Below are positions 43,487 through 52,275 of a DNA stretch of 64,000 nt, in pieces. A model generated the notes under the pieces. The model ran no database searches. It saw only the letters and a program-made list of their open reading frames with translations, and was not told where the DNA came from. Position numbers and translations under genes: made by a program. The first letter of the stretch is position 1, and every line of letters starts with the position of its first letter. The stretch is from Mycolicibacterium moriokaense. Its GTDB lineage: Bacteria; Actinomycetota; Actinomycetes; Mycobacteriales; Mycobacteriaceae. The stretch lies in assembly GCF_003347205.1 (NCBI RefSeq), contig NZ_QQBJ01000005.1, positions 310,001 through 374,000 on the forward strand, in the 5' to 3' direction.

Positions 43487-44416
43487 TCACAGCCGGTCCA
43501 GGTCGTCGGGCTCCGCGATCGTCATCACTGCGTCGACGATGTAGGGCTCGGCCTGAAGCTCTGTCTCCAACTCGCGCAGCGTCGCCGCCACGCTCGACTC
43601 GACCGCGTCGCCGACAAGATCGACACTGGCCACCAGGAACAGCTGTTTGGGCCCGACGAAGACCAGCCGGATGAACCGCACGGTCGCCACTGCCGGGAGC
43701 TGCTCGATGCGGGCGATCGCGGCATCCCGCAGTTCGCCGCCGGCCGGCTCGCCGACCAGAAAGCGGCGGTTGCGGTCGATCAGCACGACGGCGACGACGC
43801 CCAGCAGCAGGCCGATCAGGATGGAGCCGATCGCGTCCCACACCACCTGACCGGTCAGCTGGTGCAAACCGATCCCGAGCGCGGCCACCACGATCCCGAT
43901 CAGCGCGGCCGCGTCCTCGGCGAACACCGCGCGGGTGGTCGGGTCCGACGTCTCCAGCACGTGGGCGAGCAGATCCCTGTCGAATCGCTGCGCCTCGCGG
44001 CGCAACTGGCGATACGCCTGAAACAGCGACGACCCCTCGAGCACGAACGCGATCCCCAGCACGATGTAGGCGATCAGGTAGTTCTCGGCGCCCGACTCGC
44101 CACCGATCAGCTCGGAGACCCCGCGCCAGACGGACAGCGTCCCGCCGACGACGAACAGGCCGACCGCAGCCAGCAGCGACCACACGTAGGCTTCGGCGCC
44201 GTATCCCAGCGGGCGCTCGGCGTCGGGAGGCCGGCTGCTGCGCCGGTTGGCGATCATCAGGAAGCCCTGGTTGCCCGTATCGGCCCACGAGTGCGCGGCC
44301 TCGGCGGCCATCGACGCCGACCCGGAGATCACCGCCGCGACCGACTTGGCGATGGCGACGGCGATGTTGGCGCTGAAGGCGATGAAAACGGTCAATGTGC
44401 TTTCGGTGCGAGCCAT
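43487..44416 (-). CDS. Cation diffusion facilitator (CDF) family transporter
   Basis: A 309-aa CDF protein that exports divalent metals by proton antiport at the inner membrane. Six transmembrane helices are visible. Helix 2 carries AEAAHSWADTGNQ (H-x3-D metal motif) and helix 5 region has the second acidic pair (SDPTTRAVFAEDAAALIG). The C-terminal cytoplasmic domain (about 210-309) has the usual ferredoxin-like fold pattern. The metal (Zn, Mn, Fe or Co) cannot be told. The ATG lies only 18 bp from the divergent far gene, so their promoters overlap the neighbouring 5' ends. Confidence 0.87.
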   Translation of the reverse strand: MARTESTLTVFIAFSANIAVAIAKSVAAVISGSASMAAEAAHSWADTGNQGFLMIANRRSSRPPDAERPLGYGAEAYVWSLLAAVGLFVVGGTLSVWRGVSELIGGESGAENYLIAYIVLGIAFVLEGSSLFQAYRQLRREAQRFDRDLLAHVLETSDPTTRAVFAEDAAALIGIVVAALGIGLHQLTGQVVWDAIGSILIGLLLGVVAVVLIDRNRRFLVGEPAGGELRDAAIARIEQLPAVATVRFIRLVFVGPKQLFLVASVDLVGDAVESSVAATLRELETELQAEPYIVDAVMTIAEPDDLDRL

Positions 44417-44421
44417 CCCGC

Positions 44422-44427
44422 TAGTCT
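44422..44427 (+). promoter_or_regulatory. -10 box of far (leaderless)
   Basis: TAGTCT ends 7 nt before the GTG start at 44435, within the 18-bp gap to the divergent CDF gene. Confidence 0.5.
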
Positions 44428-44434
44428 GCGACCC

Positions 44435-45514
44435 GTGACCAACGCGGGTCCCCTGGCGGGGGTGAAGGTGATCGAGCTGGGCGGCATCGGCCCGGGGCCG
44501 CACGCGGGGATGATCCTGGCCGACCTGGGCGCCGACGTGGTCCGGGTGCGTCGACCCGGCGGACTGAAGATGCCCGCCGAGGACGTGGACCTGACCCACC
44601 GCGGCAAGCGCATCGTCGACCTGGACGTCAAGAAACAGCCCCGCCTGTTGCTCGACCTGGCCGCCAAGGCCGATGTGCTGCTGGACTGCTTCCGGCCGGG
44701 CACCTGCGAGCGGCTCGGCATCGGGCCCGCCGAGTGCGCGGCGGTCAACCCGCGGCTGATCTTCGCCCGCATCACCGGGTGGGGGCAGAGTGGCCCGCTG
44801 GCCATGACCGCGGGCCACGACATCAACTACCTGTCGCAGACCGGCGCGCTGTCGGCGATCGGCTACCGCGACCGGCCGCCGGTCGCCCCGCTGAACCTGG
44901 TCGCCGACTTCGGCGGCGGCTCGATGCTGGTGCTGCTCGGCATAGTCGCCGCCCTCTACGAGCGGGAGCGCTCCGGGAAGGGACAGGTGATCGACGCCGC
45001 GATGGTCGACGGCGTCAGCATCTTGTCCCAGATGATGTGGACCATGAAAGCGACCGGCAGCCTGCGCGACGAACGCGAGTCGTTTCTGCTCGACGGCGGC
45101 GCGCCGTTCTACCGCACCTATGAGACCTCCGACGGCGGGTACATGGCCGTCGGCGCCATCGAGCCGCAGTTCTTCGCGCAATTGCTGGCCGGTCTCGGGC
45201 TGGCTGCCGACGACGTCCCCCAGCAGCATGAGGTCGGCCGTTACCAGGAGATGCACAACATCTTCGCAACACGCTTCGCGAGCAGGACCCGAGACGAGTG
45301 GACGGAGGTCTTCGCGGGCACCGACGCCTGCGTGACGCCGGTGCTGACGTGGACCGAGGCCGCGGTAAACGAGCATCTCAGGGCACGTTCGACGATCGTC
45401 GACAACGACGGGGTCATGCAGGCGGCGCCGGCGCCGCGGTTCTCCCGCTCCGTCGCGGGCACCCCGGAGAAGCCGCCGACGACCACCACCCCCGTCGAGC
45501 AAATCGGCTGGTAA
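44435..45514 (+). CDS. far: CaiB/BaiF-type fatty acyl-CoA racemase
   Basis: A 359-aa family III CoA transferase of the alpha-methylacyl-CoA racemase branch. It begins PLAGVKVIELGGIGPGPHAGM and has the catalytic pair His/Asp in AGHDINYLSQTGAL and VADFGGGSM. Racemases of this type invert the 2-methyl centre of acyl-CoAs so that branched chains can enter beta-oxidation. Length (359 aa) and context (SRPBCC gene next, fadA-fadB further on) match, from memory, Rv0855 far rather than Rv1143 mcr. The start is GTG with a leaderless -10. Confidence 0.87.
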   Translation: MTNAGPLAGVKVIELGGIGPGPHAGMILADLGADVVRVRRPGGLKMPAEDVDLTHRGKRIVDLDVKKQPRLLLDLAAKADVLLDCFRPGTCERLGIGPAECAAVNPRLIFARITGWGQSGPLAMTAGHDINYLSQTGALSAIGYRDRPPVAPLNLVADFGGGSMLVLLGIVAALYERERSGKGQVIDAAMVDGVSILSQMMWTMKATGSLRDERESFLLDGGAPFYRTYETSDGGYMAVGAIEPQFFAQLLAGLGLAADDVPQQHEVGRYQEMHNIFATRFASRTRDEWTEVFAGTDACVTPVLTWTEAAVNEHLRARSTIVDNDGVMQAAPAPRFSRSVAGTPEKPPTTTTPVEQIGW

Positions 45515-45550
45515 CTGGCGCGTTGGCCGTCGCGGCCGCGGCGCGAGGAT

Positions 45551-45556
45551 TAGATT
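45551..45556 (+). promoter_or_regulatory. -10 box of the second SRPBCC gene (leaderless)
   Basis: TAGATT ends 7 nt before the GTG start at 45564. Confidence 0.45.
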
Positions 45557-45563
45557 TGCCGAT

Positions 45564-46019
45564 GTGGCTGTTCGGGCATCACGAGAGGTCGTCTTCGACG
45601 CCGCGCCGGAGGCGATCCTCGACGTGCTCGCCGACATCGACGCCGTGCCGTCCTGGTCGGCGTTGCACAAGAGCGCCGAGGTCCTCGACCGCCATCCCGA
45701 CGGTAGGCCGCATCACGTCAGGGCGACGCTGAAGATCATGGGCATCACCGACAAGGAGATCCTCGAGTACCACTGGGGCGAACGCTGGATGGTGTGGGAT
45801 TCGTCGGAGACGTTCCAGCAGCGCGGCCAGCACGGCGAGTACAACCTCACGCCCGAAGGGGAGAACAAGACCCGCGTCCGGTTCGACCTCATCATGGATC
45901 TGGCCGCGCCGGTGCCAGGGTTCCTGATCAAGCGCGCGAAGAAAATGGTGCTCGACGTCGCCGTCGACAGCCTGCGCGCGCGGGTGATGGGCAACTGGCG
46001 CAACAGCGCCGAAACATGA
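45564..46019 (+). CDS. SRPBCC family protein, Rv0856/Rv0857-like
   Basis: A 151-aa SRPBCC protein, paralogue of the one at 21504: SREVVFDAAPEAILDVLADI at the N-terminus, YNLTPEGENKTRVRF strand pair, and VPGFLIKRAKKMVLDVAVDS at the C-terminus. It follows far as Rv0856/Rv0857 do in M. tuberculosis (memory). It is presumed to bind a hydrophobic ligand, possibly an acyl chain handled by Far and the beta-oxidation enzymes. Start GTG, leaderless. Confidence 0.82.
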   Translation: MAVRASREVVFDAAPEAILDVLADIDAVPSWSALHKSAEVLDRHPDGRPHHVRATLKIMGITDKEILEYHWGERWMVWDSSETFQQRGQHGEYNLTPEGENKTRVRFDLIMDLAAPVPGFLIKRAKKMVLDVAVDSLRARVMGNWRNSAET

Positions 46020-46025
46020 CACCCG

Positions 46026-46031
46026 TACGGT
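46026..46031 (+). promoter_or_regulatory. -10 box of the GntR gene (leaderless)
   Basis: TACGGT ends 6 nt before the ATG at 46038. Confidence 0.45.
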
Positions 46032-46037
46032 GGCGAA

Positions 46038-46763
46038 ATGCCGTCGCGACGACGCTCTGCCCTGGTGGACAGGCTCGTCGTCGATCAGCCCGGTAGGCCG
46101 CAGCAGGCGATCCTCGACGAATTGCGTCGCGTGATCCTCGACGGGGCGGTGCCTCCGGGCACGCCGATTCCACTCGCCGAGGTCGCCGACCTGTTCGGCG
46201 TCAGCCAGATCCCGGTCCGCGAGTCGCTGAAGACCTTGATCGGCGAGGGTCTGGTGAGCCACCGCAGCAACGCCGGTTACGCCGTCGCACAGCTCACCCC
46301 GCAGGAGCTGCGCGAAATGTACATCGTCCGTGAGACTTTGGAGTCCGCGTCGTTGGCCGCTGCGATCGCGAATGCCACCGACGCCGACCGCGCCGCCGTG
46401 ATCGCCGCCAATGATGTTCTGCAGCAGGCCATCTGCGATGACGACCCCGCGGCCTACCACCGGCAGAGCCGGAACTTTCATCTGGCGCTGACCCGTCCGT
46501 CCCGGATGCACCGGCTGCTGCACATGCTGGAGGCGGCGTGGAACGTCACCGAACCTGTGCAGTCGATGGTGCACGTCAGGCCGGCCGACCGCGCGGAGTT
46601 GCACGCCGATCACTGTCAGATGCTGGACGCGTTCGTCGGCGGCGACGTCGAGCAATTGCTCACGATCGCGGAGTTGCACGCCCAGCGCCTCAACGCGGTG
46701 ATCGCCACTCTGCCCACCGACACCGGGCTGTTGGTAGCGGGAGATATATCTTCGGCGCAATAG
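46038..46763 (+). CDS. GntR-family regulator, FCD type
   Basis: A 241-aa FadR/FCD-type regulator: winged helix (VADLFGVSQIPVRESLKTL near residues 48-68) and a helical FCD domain with metal-ligand histidines in FHLAL, HADH and AELHAQRL. FCD regulators sense small acids through a bound metal. Position at the head of the allantoin-utilisation genes, 53 bp before the NCS1 permease, makes it the likely local regulator, responding to a purine-degradation intermediate such as allantoin or ureidoglycolate derivatives (inference). Confidence 0.88.
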   Translation: MPSRRRSALVDRLVVDQPGRPQQAILDELRRVILDGAVPPGTPIPLAEVADLFGVSQIPVRESLKTLIGEGLVSHRSNAGYAVAQLTPQELREMYIVRETLESASLAAAIANATDADRAAVIAANDVLQQAICDDDPAAYHRQSRNFHLALTRPSRMHRLLHMLEAAWNVTEPVQSMVHVRPADRAELHADHCQMLDAFVGGDVEQLLTIAELHAQRLNAVIATLPTDTGLLVAGDISSAQ

Positions 46764-46804
46764 CGGCGCATTTCGCAGGAAACACCGGTGAAATACCCCG
46801 TGGT

Positions 46805-46810
46805 TAGCGT
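46805..46810 (+). promoter_or_regulatory. -10 box of the NCS1 permease gene (leaderless)
   Basis: TAGCGT ends 6 nt before the ATG at 46817. Confidence 0.45.
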
Positions 46811-46816
46811 CCGCGC

Positions 46817-48373
46817 ATGACGGATATCGAGACACCGCAGACCAGGGACCTGCCGCCGAGCGCCGTCGTCGGCGCCGGTGATCTGGTCGAAGCATCCGGT
46901 CATCCCGTCGGGGGTGGCGTCATCAAGCCCGGCTACGACCCGCGCCTGACGAACGAAGACCTGGCGCCGCTGGGCAAGCAGACCTGGACCTCGTACAACA
47001 TCTTCGCGTTCTGGATGTCCGACGTGCACAGCGTCGGCGGATACGTGACGGCGGGCAGCCTGTTCGCCCTCGGTCTGGCCAGCTGGCAGGTGCTCGTCGC
47101 GCTGCTGATCGGCATCGTCATCGTCAACATCTTCTGCAACCTGGTGGCCAAACCGAGCCAGGCAACGGGTGTTCCGTACCCGGTGATCTGCCGCTCCGTG
47201 TTCGGCGTGCTCGGCGCCAACATCCCCGCGATCATCCGCGGCCTGATCGCGGTGGCGTGGTACGGCATTCAGACATATCTGGCCTCGGCGGCACTGGATG
47301 TGGTGCTGCTCAAGCTGTTTCCGGGCCTGGCGCCGTACGCCGACGTGAACTCCTACGGGTTCCTCGGCCTGCCGCTGCTGGGCTGGGGCAGCTTCATCCT
47401 GCTGTGGATCCTTCAGGCCTGCGTGTTCTGGCGCGGCATGGAGGCCATCCGAAGGTTCATCGACTTCTGCGGTCCCGCCGTCTACGTCGTGATGTTCATG
47501 CTGTGCGGGTATCTGATCTACAAAGCCGGCTGGGGCGCAATCGATCTCAATCTCGGCGAGGTCGAATACACCGGGTTCGAATCGGTGCCCGTGATGCTCG
47601 GCGCCATCGCCCTGGTGGTCTCCTACTTCTCCGGGCCGATGCTCAACTTCGGCGACTTCTCGCGCTACGGCAAGTCGTTCGACGCGGTCAAGCGCGGCAA
47701 CTTCCTCGGTCTGCCGGTCAATTTCCTGGTGTTCTCGCTGCTGGTGGTCGTCACGGCGTCGCTGACGGTGCCGGTGTTCGGCGAGTTGATCACCGACCCG
47801 GTCGAGACGGTGGCGCGCATCGACTCGACGTTCGCAATCGTATTGGGCGCCTTGACCTTCACCATCGCCACCATCGGCATCAACATCGTCGCCAACTTCA
47901 TCTCGCCGGCGTTCGACTTCTCCAACGTCAGCCCGCAACGGATCAGCTGGCGGATGGGCGGCATGATCGCCGCGGTGGGTTCGGTGCTGATTACGCCGTG
48001 GAACCTGTACAACAACCCGGAGGTCATCCACTACACGCTGGAGACCCTCGGTGCGTTCATCGGCCCGCTGTTCGGTGTGCTGATCGCTCACTACTACCTG
48101 GTGCACAAGCAGGTCGTGGTGATCGACGACATGTTCACCCTCGATGAGGACGGAACCTACTGGTACAAGAAGGGTTACAACCCGGCGGCGGTGATCTCGA
48201 CGGTGGTCGCGGCCGTGGTCGCCGTGATCCCGGTGCTGCTCGGCGGCTATGTTGTCGGCATGCACACGGCGGCGCAGTACAGCTGGTTCATCGGTTGCGG
48301 TATCGGGTTCGGGCTGTACCACCTGCTCGCGACCCGCACGGCCAAGTTCGCTGTCGCACCGATCTCTTCGTGA
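46817..48373 (+). CDS. NCS1-family nucleobase/allantoin permease
   Basis: A 518-aa NCS1 transporter with about twelve transmembrane helices. The N-terminal TWTSYNIFAFWMSDVHSVGG and the central SGPMLNFGDFSRYGKS are family signatures also seen in Mhp1 and PucI. These import hydantoins, allantoin or nucleobases with Na+ or H+. Neighbouring allantoinase, allantoicase and racemase genes point to allantoin. Its stop overlaps the start of the racemase gene by GTGA, so the two are coupled. Confidence 0.9.
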   Translation: MTDIETPQTRDLPPSAVVGAGDLVEASGHPVGGGVIKPGYDPRLTNEDLAPLGKQTWTSYNIFAFWMSDVHSVGGYVTAGSLFALGLASWQVLVALLIGIVIVNIFCNLVAKPSQATGVPYPVICRSVFGVLGANIPAIIRGLIAVAWYGIQTYLASAALDVVLLKLFPGLAPYADVNSYGFLGLPLLGWGSFILLWILQACVFWRGMEAIRRFIDFCGPAVYVVMFMLCGYLIYKAGWGAIDLNLGEVEYTGFESVPVMLGAIALVVSYFSGPMLNFGDFSRYGKSFDAVKRGNFLGLPVNFLVFSLLVVVTASLTVPVFGELITDPVETVARIDSTFAIVLGALTFTIATIGINIVANFISPAFDFSNVSPQRISWRMGGMIAAVGSVLITPWNLYNNPEVIHYTLETLGAFIGPLFGVLIAHYYLVHKQVVVIDDMFTLDEDGTYWYKKGYNPAAVISTVVAAVVAVIPVLLGGYVVGMHTAAQYSWFIGCGIGFGLYHLLATRTAKFAVAPISS

Positions 48374-49086
48374 CGCAGATCTGGGTCGTCAACCCGAACA
48401 CCACCGCGGCGATGACCGCCGGCATCGAGAAATGCGCGCTGGCGGTCGTCGCGCCGGGAACGACGGTCGTCGGCGTCACCCCGACAAGCGGTCCGCCGTC
48501 CATCGAGAGCCACTACGACGAGGCGATGAGCGTGCCCGGTGTCCTCGCCGCGATCGCCCGCGGTGAGAGCGAAGGTGTCGACGGATATGTCATCGCCTGC
48601 TTCGGCGACCCGGGTCTGGACGCGGCACGCGAGGTGGCGCGCGGGCCGGTCATCGGCATCGCCGAGGCCGCCATGCAGTCGGCGAGCCATCTGGGCCGTG
48701 GGTTCAGCGTGGTGACCACACTGGCCCGCACCATGGGCCGCGCCGAGGAATTGGCCGAACGCTATGGGATGCAACGGTTCTGCCGTGGCATTCACGCCTG
48801 TGAGATCCCGGTGCTCGACCTGGACGCGAACCCTGACGCCCGCAAGATCATCACCGAGGCGTGCCGGGACGCCCTGGAGGCCGACGAATCCGACGTGATC
48901 GTGCTGGGCTGCGCCGGCATGGCCGACATGTGCGCGGCCATCTCGGCGGAATTGGGTGTTCCGGTGGTCGACGGCGTGACGGCGGCGACGCTGACCGTGC
49001 AGTCGCTGGTGACGATGGGCCTGGGCACGTCGAAGCGCGGTGAGTTCGCAACGCCGCCGCCGAAGGACTACACCGCGGGCGGGTGA
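48370..49086 (+). CDS. Asp/Glu/hydantoin racemase family protein, probable allantoin racemase
   Basis: A 238-aa member of the Asp/Glu/hydantoin racemase family. Two catalytic cysteines are visible: VIACFGDPGLDAARE and VIVLGCAGMAD. The N-terminal IWVVNPNTTAAMT is typical of the HyuE/allantoin racemase branch. It would interconvert allantoin enantiomers so the stereoselective allantoinase can use both. Start is GTG at 48370, in the permease stop. Its 3' end overlaps that of the convergent puuE gene by 19 bp. Confidence 0.86.
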   Translation: MTQIWVVNPNTTAAMTAGIEKCALAVVAPGTTVVGVTPTSGPPSIESHYDEAMSVPGVLAAIARGESEGVDGYVIACFGDPGLDAAREVARGPVIGIAEAAMQSASHLGRGFSVVTTLARTMGRAEELAERYGMQRFCRGIHACEIPVLDLDANPDARKIITEACRDALEADESDVIVLGCAGMADMCAAISAELGVPVVDGVTAATLTVQSLVTMGLGTSKRGEFATPPPKDYTAGG

Positions 49087-49973
49087 ACGCGGCGCCAGTG
49101 TTCGGCGATCTCGATGCGTCGCGCCAGCCACACCGACTCGTGGGACTGGACATGGTCGAGGAACCGTTCCAGGCCCCTGGTGCGCGCGGGTCTGCCCGCG
49201 AGTCGGCAGTGCAGGCCGATCGACAACATCTTGGGGCTGCCGTCGCGGCCTTCTGCGTACAGCACGTCGAACGCGTCGCGCAGGTGGGCGAAGAAGTCGT
49301 CGCCGTTGGAAAACCCTGCAGCAGAGGAGAACCGCATGTCGTTGGTGTCCAGGGTGTACGGCACCACCAAATGGTCAGTGTCGTGCACGCGCACCCAGTA
49401 CGGCAGGTCGTCGGCGTAGGAGTCCGAGTCGTAGACGAACCCGCCGTGCTCGACCACCAACTCGCGGGTGTTCGGTGAGTCGCGGCCGGTGTACCAGCCC
49501 AGAGGCGCTGTGCCGGTGAGGCTCTGCAGTATCTGCACCGCCTCGGCCATGTGCATGCGTTCGGTGTCGCGGCCGATCAGCTGGTAGGACTTCCACCGCA
49601 GTCCGTGGCAGGCGATCTCGTGGCCGAGTTCGCCGAAGGCTGCGACCGCCTCGGGGTTGCGCTGCATCGCCCTGGCGACCGCGAAGACCGTCAGCGGAAT
49701 ACCCCGTCGCTGGAAAACCCGCAGAATGCGCCACAATCCGGCCCGGGAGCCGTACTCGTACATCGACTCCATGCTCATGTGCCGGTTGGGAAAGGCCTCC
49801 GCGGGCGTGATCTCCGACAGAAACGTCTCCGAAGCCGGGTCCCCGTCGAGCACGGTGTTCTCCGCGCCCTCTTCGTAATTGAGGACGAACTGCACGGCGA
49901 TGGCCGCACCGCCGGGCCACTGCGCATCCGGCGGGGTGCGGCCGTAGCCCACCATGTCGCGGGGGTAGCTCAC
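49068..49973 (-). CDS. puuE: Allantoinase PuuE (polysaccharide deacetylase-fold)
   Basis: This 301-aa protein has the NodB-like polysaccharide deacetylase fold of PuuE allantoinases, which hydrolyse allantoin to allantoate without the classic metal-dependent amidohydrolase fold. Typical segments are the N-terminal DMVGYGRTPPDAQWPGGA, AVQFVLNYEEGAENTVLDGD, and GHEIACHGLRW and LSIGLHCRLAGRP. The start is GTG at 49973, overlapping the allantoicase stop by GTGA, so both enzymes are made from one transcript and act in sequence. Confidence 0.9.
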   Translation of the reverse strand: MSYPRDMVGYGRTPPDAQWPGGAAIAVQFVLNYEEGAENTVLDGDPASETFLSEITPAEAFPNRHMSMESMYEYGSRAGLWRILRVFQRRGIPLTVFAVARAMQRNPEAVAAFGELGHEIACHGLRWKSYQLIGRDTERMHMAEAVQILQSLTGTAPLGWYTGRDSPNTRELVVEHGGFVYDSDSYADDLPYWVRVHDTDHLVVPYTLDTNDMRFSSAAGFSNGDDFFAHLRDAFDVLYAEGRDGSPKMLSIGLHCRLAGRPARTRGLERFLDHVQSHESVWLARRIEIAEHWRRVHPPAV

Positions 49974-50932
49974 GTGAGCTCGCCGAAGAGCCGCAGGCGC
50001 GCCAGCCCGCCGTCGGGATAGATGTCCAGCCGAACCTCGGAGATCACCGCGTCCGACGCGATCGGAAAGCGGTGCCTGGTGTCGGCGAGCAGTTCGGTGC
50101 GCGGCAACAGCTCGACCCATTCACCGTTGTCGCGCTTTCCGGACAATTCAGCCGCGCCGGGGCTGTTGCCGATGAAATGCGACGTGTCCAGTTCGGCCAC
50201 CTGCACCACGCCGCGGCCCGCCAACCGAATGTGCACCCAGTCGTTGCCGTCGTCGCGGCGCCGCGCCGTCTCCCAGCCGTCGCCCATCACCTGCGCGACG
50301 CCGGGGAAGATCAGGTTCTGCGGGGAGCTGTAGAACCGGTTGGAGCAGTCCAGCACCAGACCGCCGTTCTCCAAAGCGGCCAGGTCGAAACCGGGGACGT
50401 CGGCGAAGCGGCGGTCGGGGCGGCCTTCGCCGTGCACCCGCAGCCGGGCCACCCCGCCGTCGGGGTACATGGTGAGTCGCACATGCGTCCAACGCTTTTC
50501 GGAGATCACCTCGAACGGGTTGCGGGTGTCGCCGTACACCTTGGCGCGCTCGACGATGGTTTCCCAGCCCGGGTCCTGCGCGAGGTGTTCCGGTCGCGGA
50601 TAGCCGTCGACCTCGATGGCCTCCACCGACACCTCCGGCGGGTAGTTGCCCTTGAAGAAGGCGGTGTCGACGACGACGCCGCGGATCACGCCGGGAACAC
50701 CGAGGCGCACGATCGCCGCGTCGTGTCCGGGTTGGCGTCTGCGGCGGGTCTCCCATCCGTCGTAGATCTGACCCTTGTGTCCGAAGGACGCGGGCCGGTA
50801 GGTCGCCGGGCCCTGGCTGATCAGGTTTTCCTTCTCCGCGAACGTCTCGTCGTTGGCCCAGATCACCGCGCCGCCGAGTGGACGCAGGGCGAGGTCGGGC
50901 AACCAGGTGAAGTCCGGTTCCGATTCCGCCAT
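49970..50932 (-). CDS. alc: Allantoicase
   Basis: A 320-aa allantoicase (allantoate amidinohydrolase) that cleaves allantoate to ureidoglycolate and urea. It shows the two-repeat structure of the family: first repeat DGWETRRRRQPGHDAAIVRLG with VVDTAFFKGN, second repeat GDGWETARRRDDGNDWVHIRL with LDTSHFIGNSPG, each a jelly-roll-like domain. The N-terminus reads LALRPLGGAVIWANDETFAE. The ATG at 50932 is first in the alc-puuE operon. No urease or ureidoglycolate enzyme is in the window. Confidence 0.92.
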   Translation of the reverse strand: MAESEPDFTWLPDLALRPLGGAVIWANDETFAEKENLISQGPATYRPASFGHKGQIYDGWETRRRRQPGHDAAIVRLGVPGVIRGVVVDTAFFKGNYPPEVSVEAIEVDGYPRPEHLAQDPGWETIVERAKVYGDTRNPFEVISEKRWTHVRLTMYPDGGVARLRVHGEGRPDRRFADVPGFDLAALENGGLVLDCSNRFYSSPQNLIFPGVAQVMGDGWETARRRDDGNDWVHIRLAGRGVVQVAELDTSHFIGNSPGAAELSGKRDNGEWVELLPRTELLADTRHRFPIASDAVISEVRLDIYPDGGLARLRLFGELT

Positions 50933-51003
50933 CCGACCATCGTCACAGATGCGCGTGAAATCCGCTTTTTGTAGAGAAAGTGCGAGTGAAGACCTGCAAA
51001 AGT

Positions 51004-52185
51004 CTACTTTCGACGCAGCACGCCCAACCGGCGGATGGCCTCGTCGAGGGTGTCGTCGCGCTTGCAGAACGCGAAGCGCACGAGGTGATTCCACTGACCC
51101 GCGTGCTCGGCACCGGGATCGCAGAACGCCGACATCGGGATCGCTGCCACGCCGGCCTTCTCCGGCAGTTCGGCGCAGAACGAAGTGCTGTCGTCGTAGC
51201 CGAGCGGGCGCGGGTCGGCGCACAGGAAATACGTGCCGAAGCTGTCGTGCACGTCGAAGCCGAGGCTGTCCAAGGCCGTACCCAACCGGTCGCGCTTGCC
51301 CTGCAACGACTCCCGCAGCGCCGCCACCCACGCCTCTTCCGTGTTGAGCGCCTGAGCCACCGCGGGCTGAAACGGCGCGCCGCCGACATAGCTCAGATAC
51401 TGCTTGGCCGCCCGGACACCGGCGATGAGATCCGCGGGGCCGCAGGCCCATCCGATCTTCCAGCCGGTCACGTTGAACATCTTGGCCGCACTCGAGATGG
51501 TGACGGTGCGGCCCGCCATCCCCGGATAGTTGGCCAGCGGCAGATGGCGGCGGCCGGGAAAGTCTGAGAACACCAGGTGCTCGTAGACCTCGTCGGTGAT
51601 GACGAGCAGATCGGCGGTCACCGCCAACTCGGCAATCGCCGCGAGCTCGGCGTGGGTGGCGACCATGCCCGTGGGGTTGTGCGGCGAGTTGACGATCAGC
51701 GCCTTGGTCCGCGGCGTCACCGCGCGCCGCAACCCCTCGACGTCGATCGCGAAGCCTCGCCCGTCGGGCACCATCGGAACGGCGCGGCGCTCACAGCCCG
51801 CCATCGCGATCACGGGGGAGTAGGAGTCGTAGAACGGCTCGACGAGCAACACCTCGGAGCCCGGCTCGACGAGGCCGAGGACCGATGCCGCGATGGCCTC
51901 GGTGGCGCCGACGGTGACCAGCACCTCGGTGTCCGGGTCGTACTCGGTGCCGAAGTGCCGCTTTCGCTGGGCGGCGATCGCTTCCCGCAGCGGCGCGATG
52001 CCCAGCCCCGGCGGGTACTGGTTGACGCCGTCGGCGATCGCGTTCTCGGCCGTCTTCAACATGGCGGGCGGGCCGTCCTCGTCGGGAAATCCCTGCCCCA
52101 GGTTCACCGCGCCGATGCGCGCCGCCAGCGCCGACATCTCGGCGAAGACCGTGACCGCGTAGGGCTGCAGTCGGGAGACCGTCAT
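51004..52185 (-). CDS. dapC: PLP-dependent aminotransferase, DapC-like
   Basis: A 393-aa fold-type I aminotransferase: NLGQGFPDEDGP at the N-terminus, NSPHNPTG, the catalytic lysine in SSAAKMFNVTGWKIGW and a C-terminal VRFAFCKRDDTLDEAI arginine motif. Length, strand and position before fadA-fadB agree, from memory, with Rv0858c, annotated as N-succinyldiaminopimelate aminotransferase of lysine/peptidoglycan biosynthesis. Related enzymes also work as methionine or glutamine transaminases, so the specificity is by context. The ATG has TACGCT 8 nt upstream. Confidence 0.87.
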   Translation of the reverse strand: MTVSRLQPYAVTVFAEMSALAARIGAVNLGQGFPDEDGPPAMLKTAENAIADGVNQYPPGLGIAPLREAIAAQRKRHFGTEYDPDTEVLVTVGATEAIAASVLGLVEPGSEVLLVEPFYDSYSPVIAMAGCERRAVPMVPDGRGFAIDVEGLRRAVTPRTKALIVNSPHNPTGMVATHAELAAIAELAVTADLLVITDEVYEHLVFSDFPGRRHLPLANYPGMAGRTVTISSAAKMFNVTGWKIGWACGPADLIAGVRAAKQYLSYVGGAPFQPAVAQALNTEEAWVAALRESLQGKRDRLGTALDSLGFDVHDSFGTYFLCADPRPLGYDDSTSFCAELPEKAGVAAIPMSAFCDPGAEHAGQWNHLVRFAFCKRDDTLDEAIRRLGVLRRK

Positions 52186-52275
52186 GGGTGCCGAGCGTAG
52201 GCCACTACGGCGGCAGGACCCGCGCTAGCGCTGCGTGCGGGAATGAAATTCGCAAGCCGCGCGCTGAGTGCTGGC

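Noticed and set aside
44435-45514. Assignment of the racemase as mcr (Rv1143) instead of far
   Set aside because: Family motifs fit both, but the neighbouring SRPBCC, dapC and fadAB genes match the Rv0855 surroundings.
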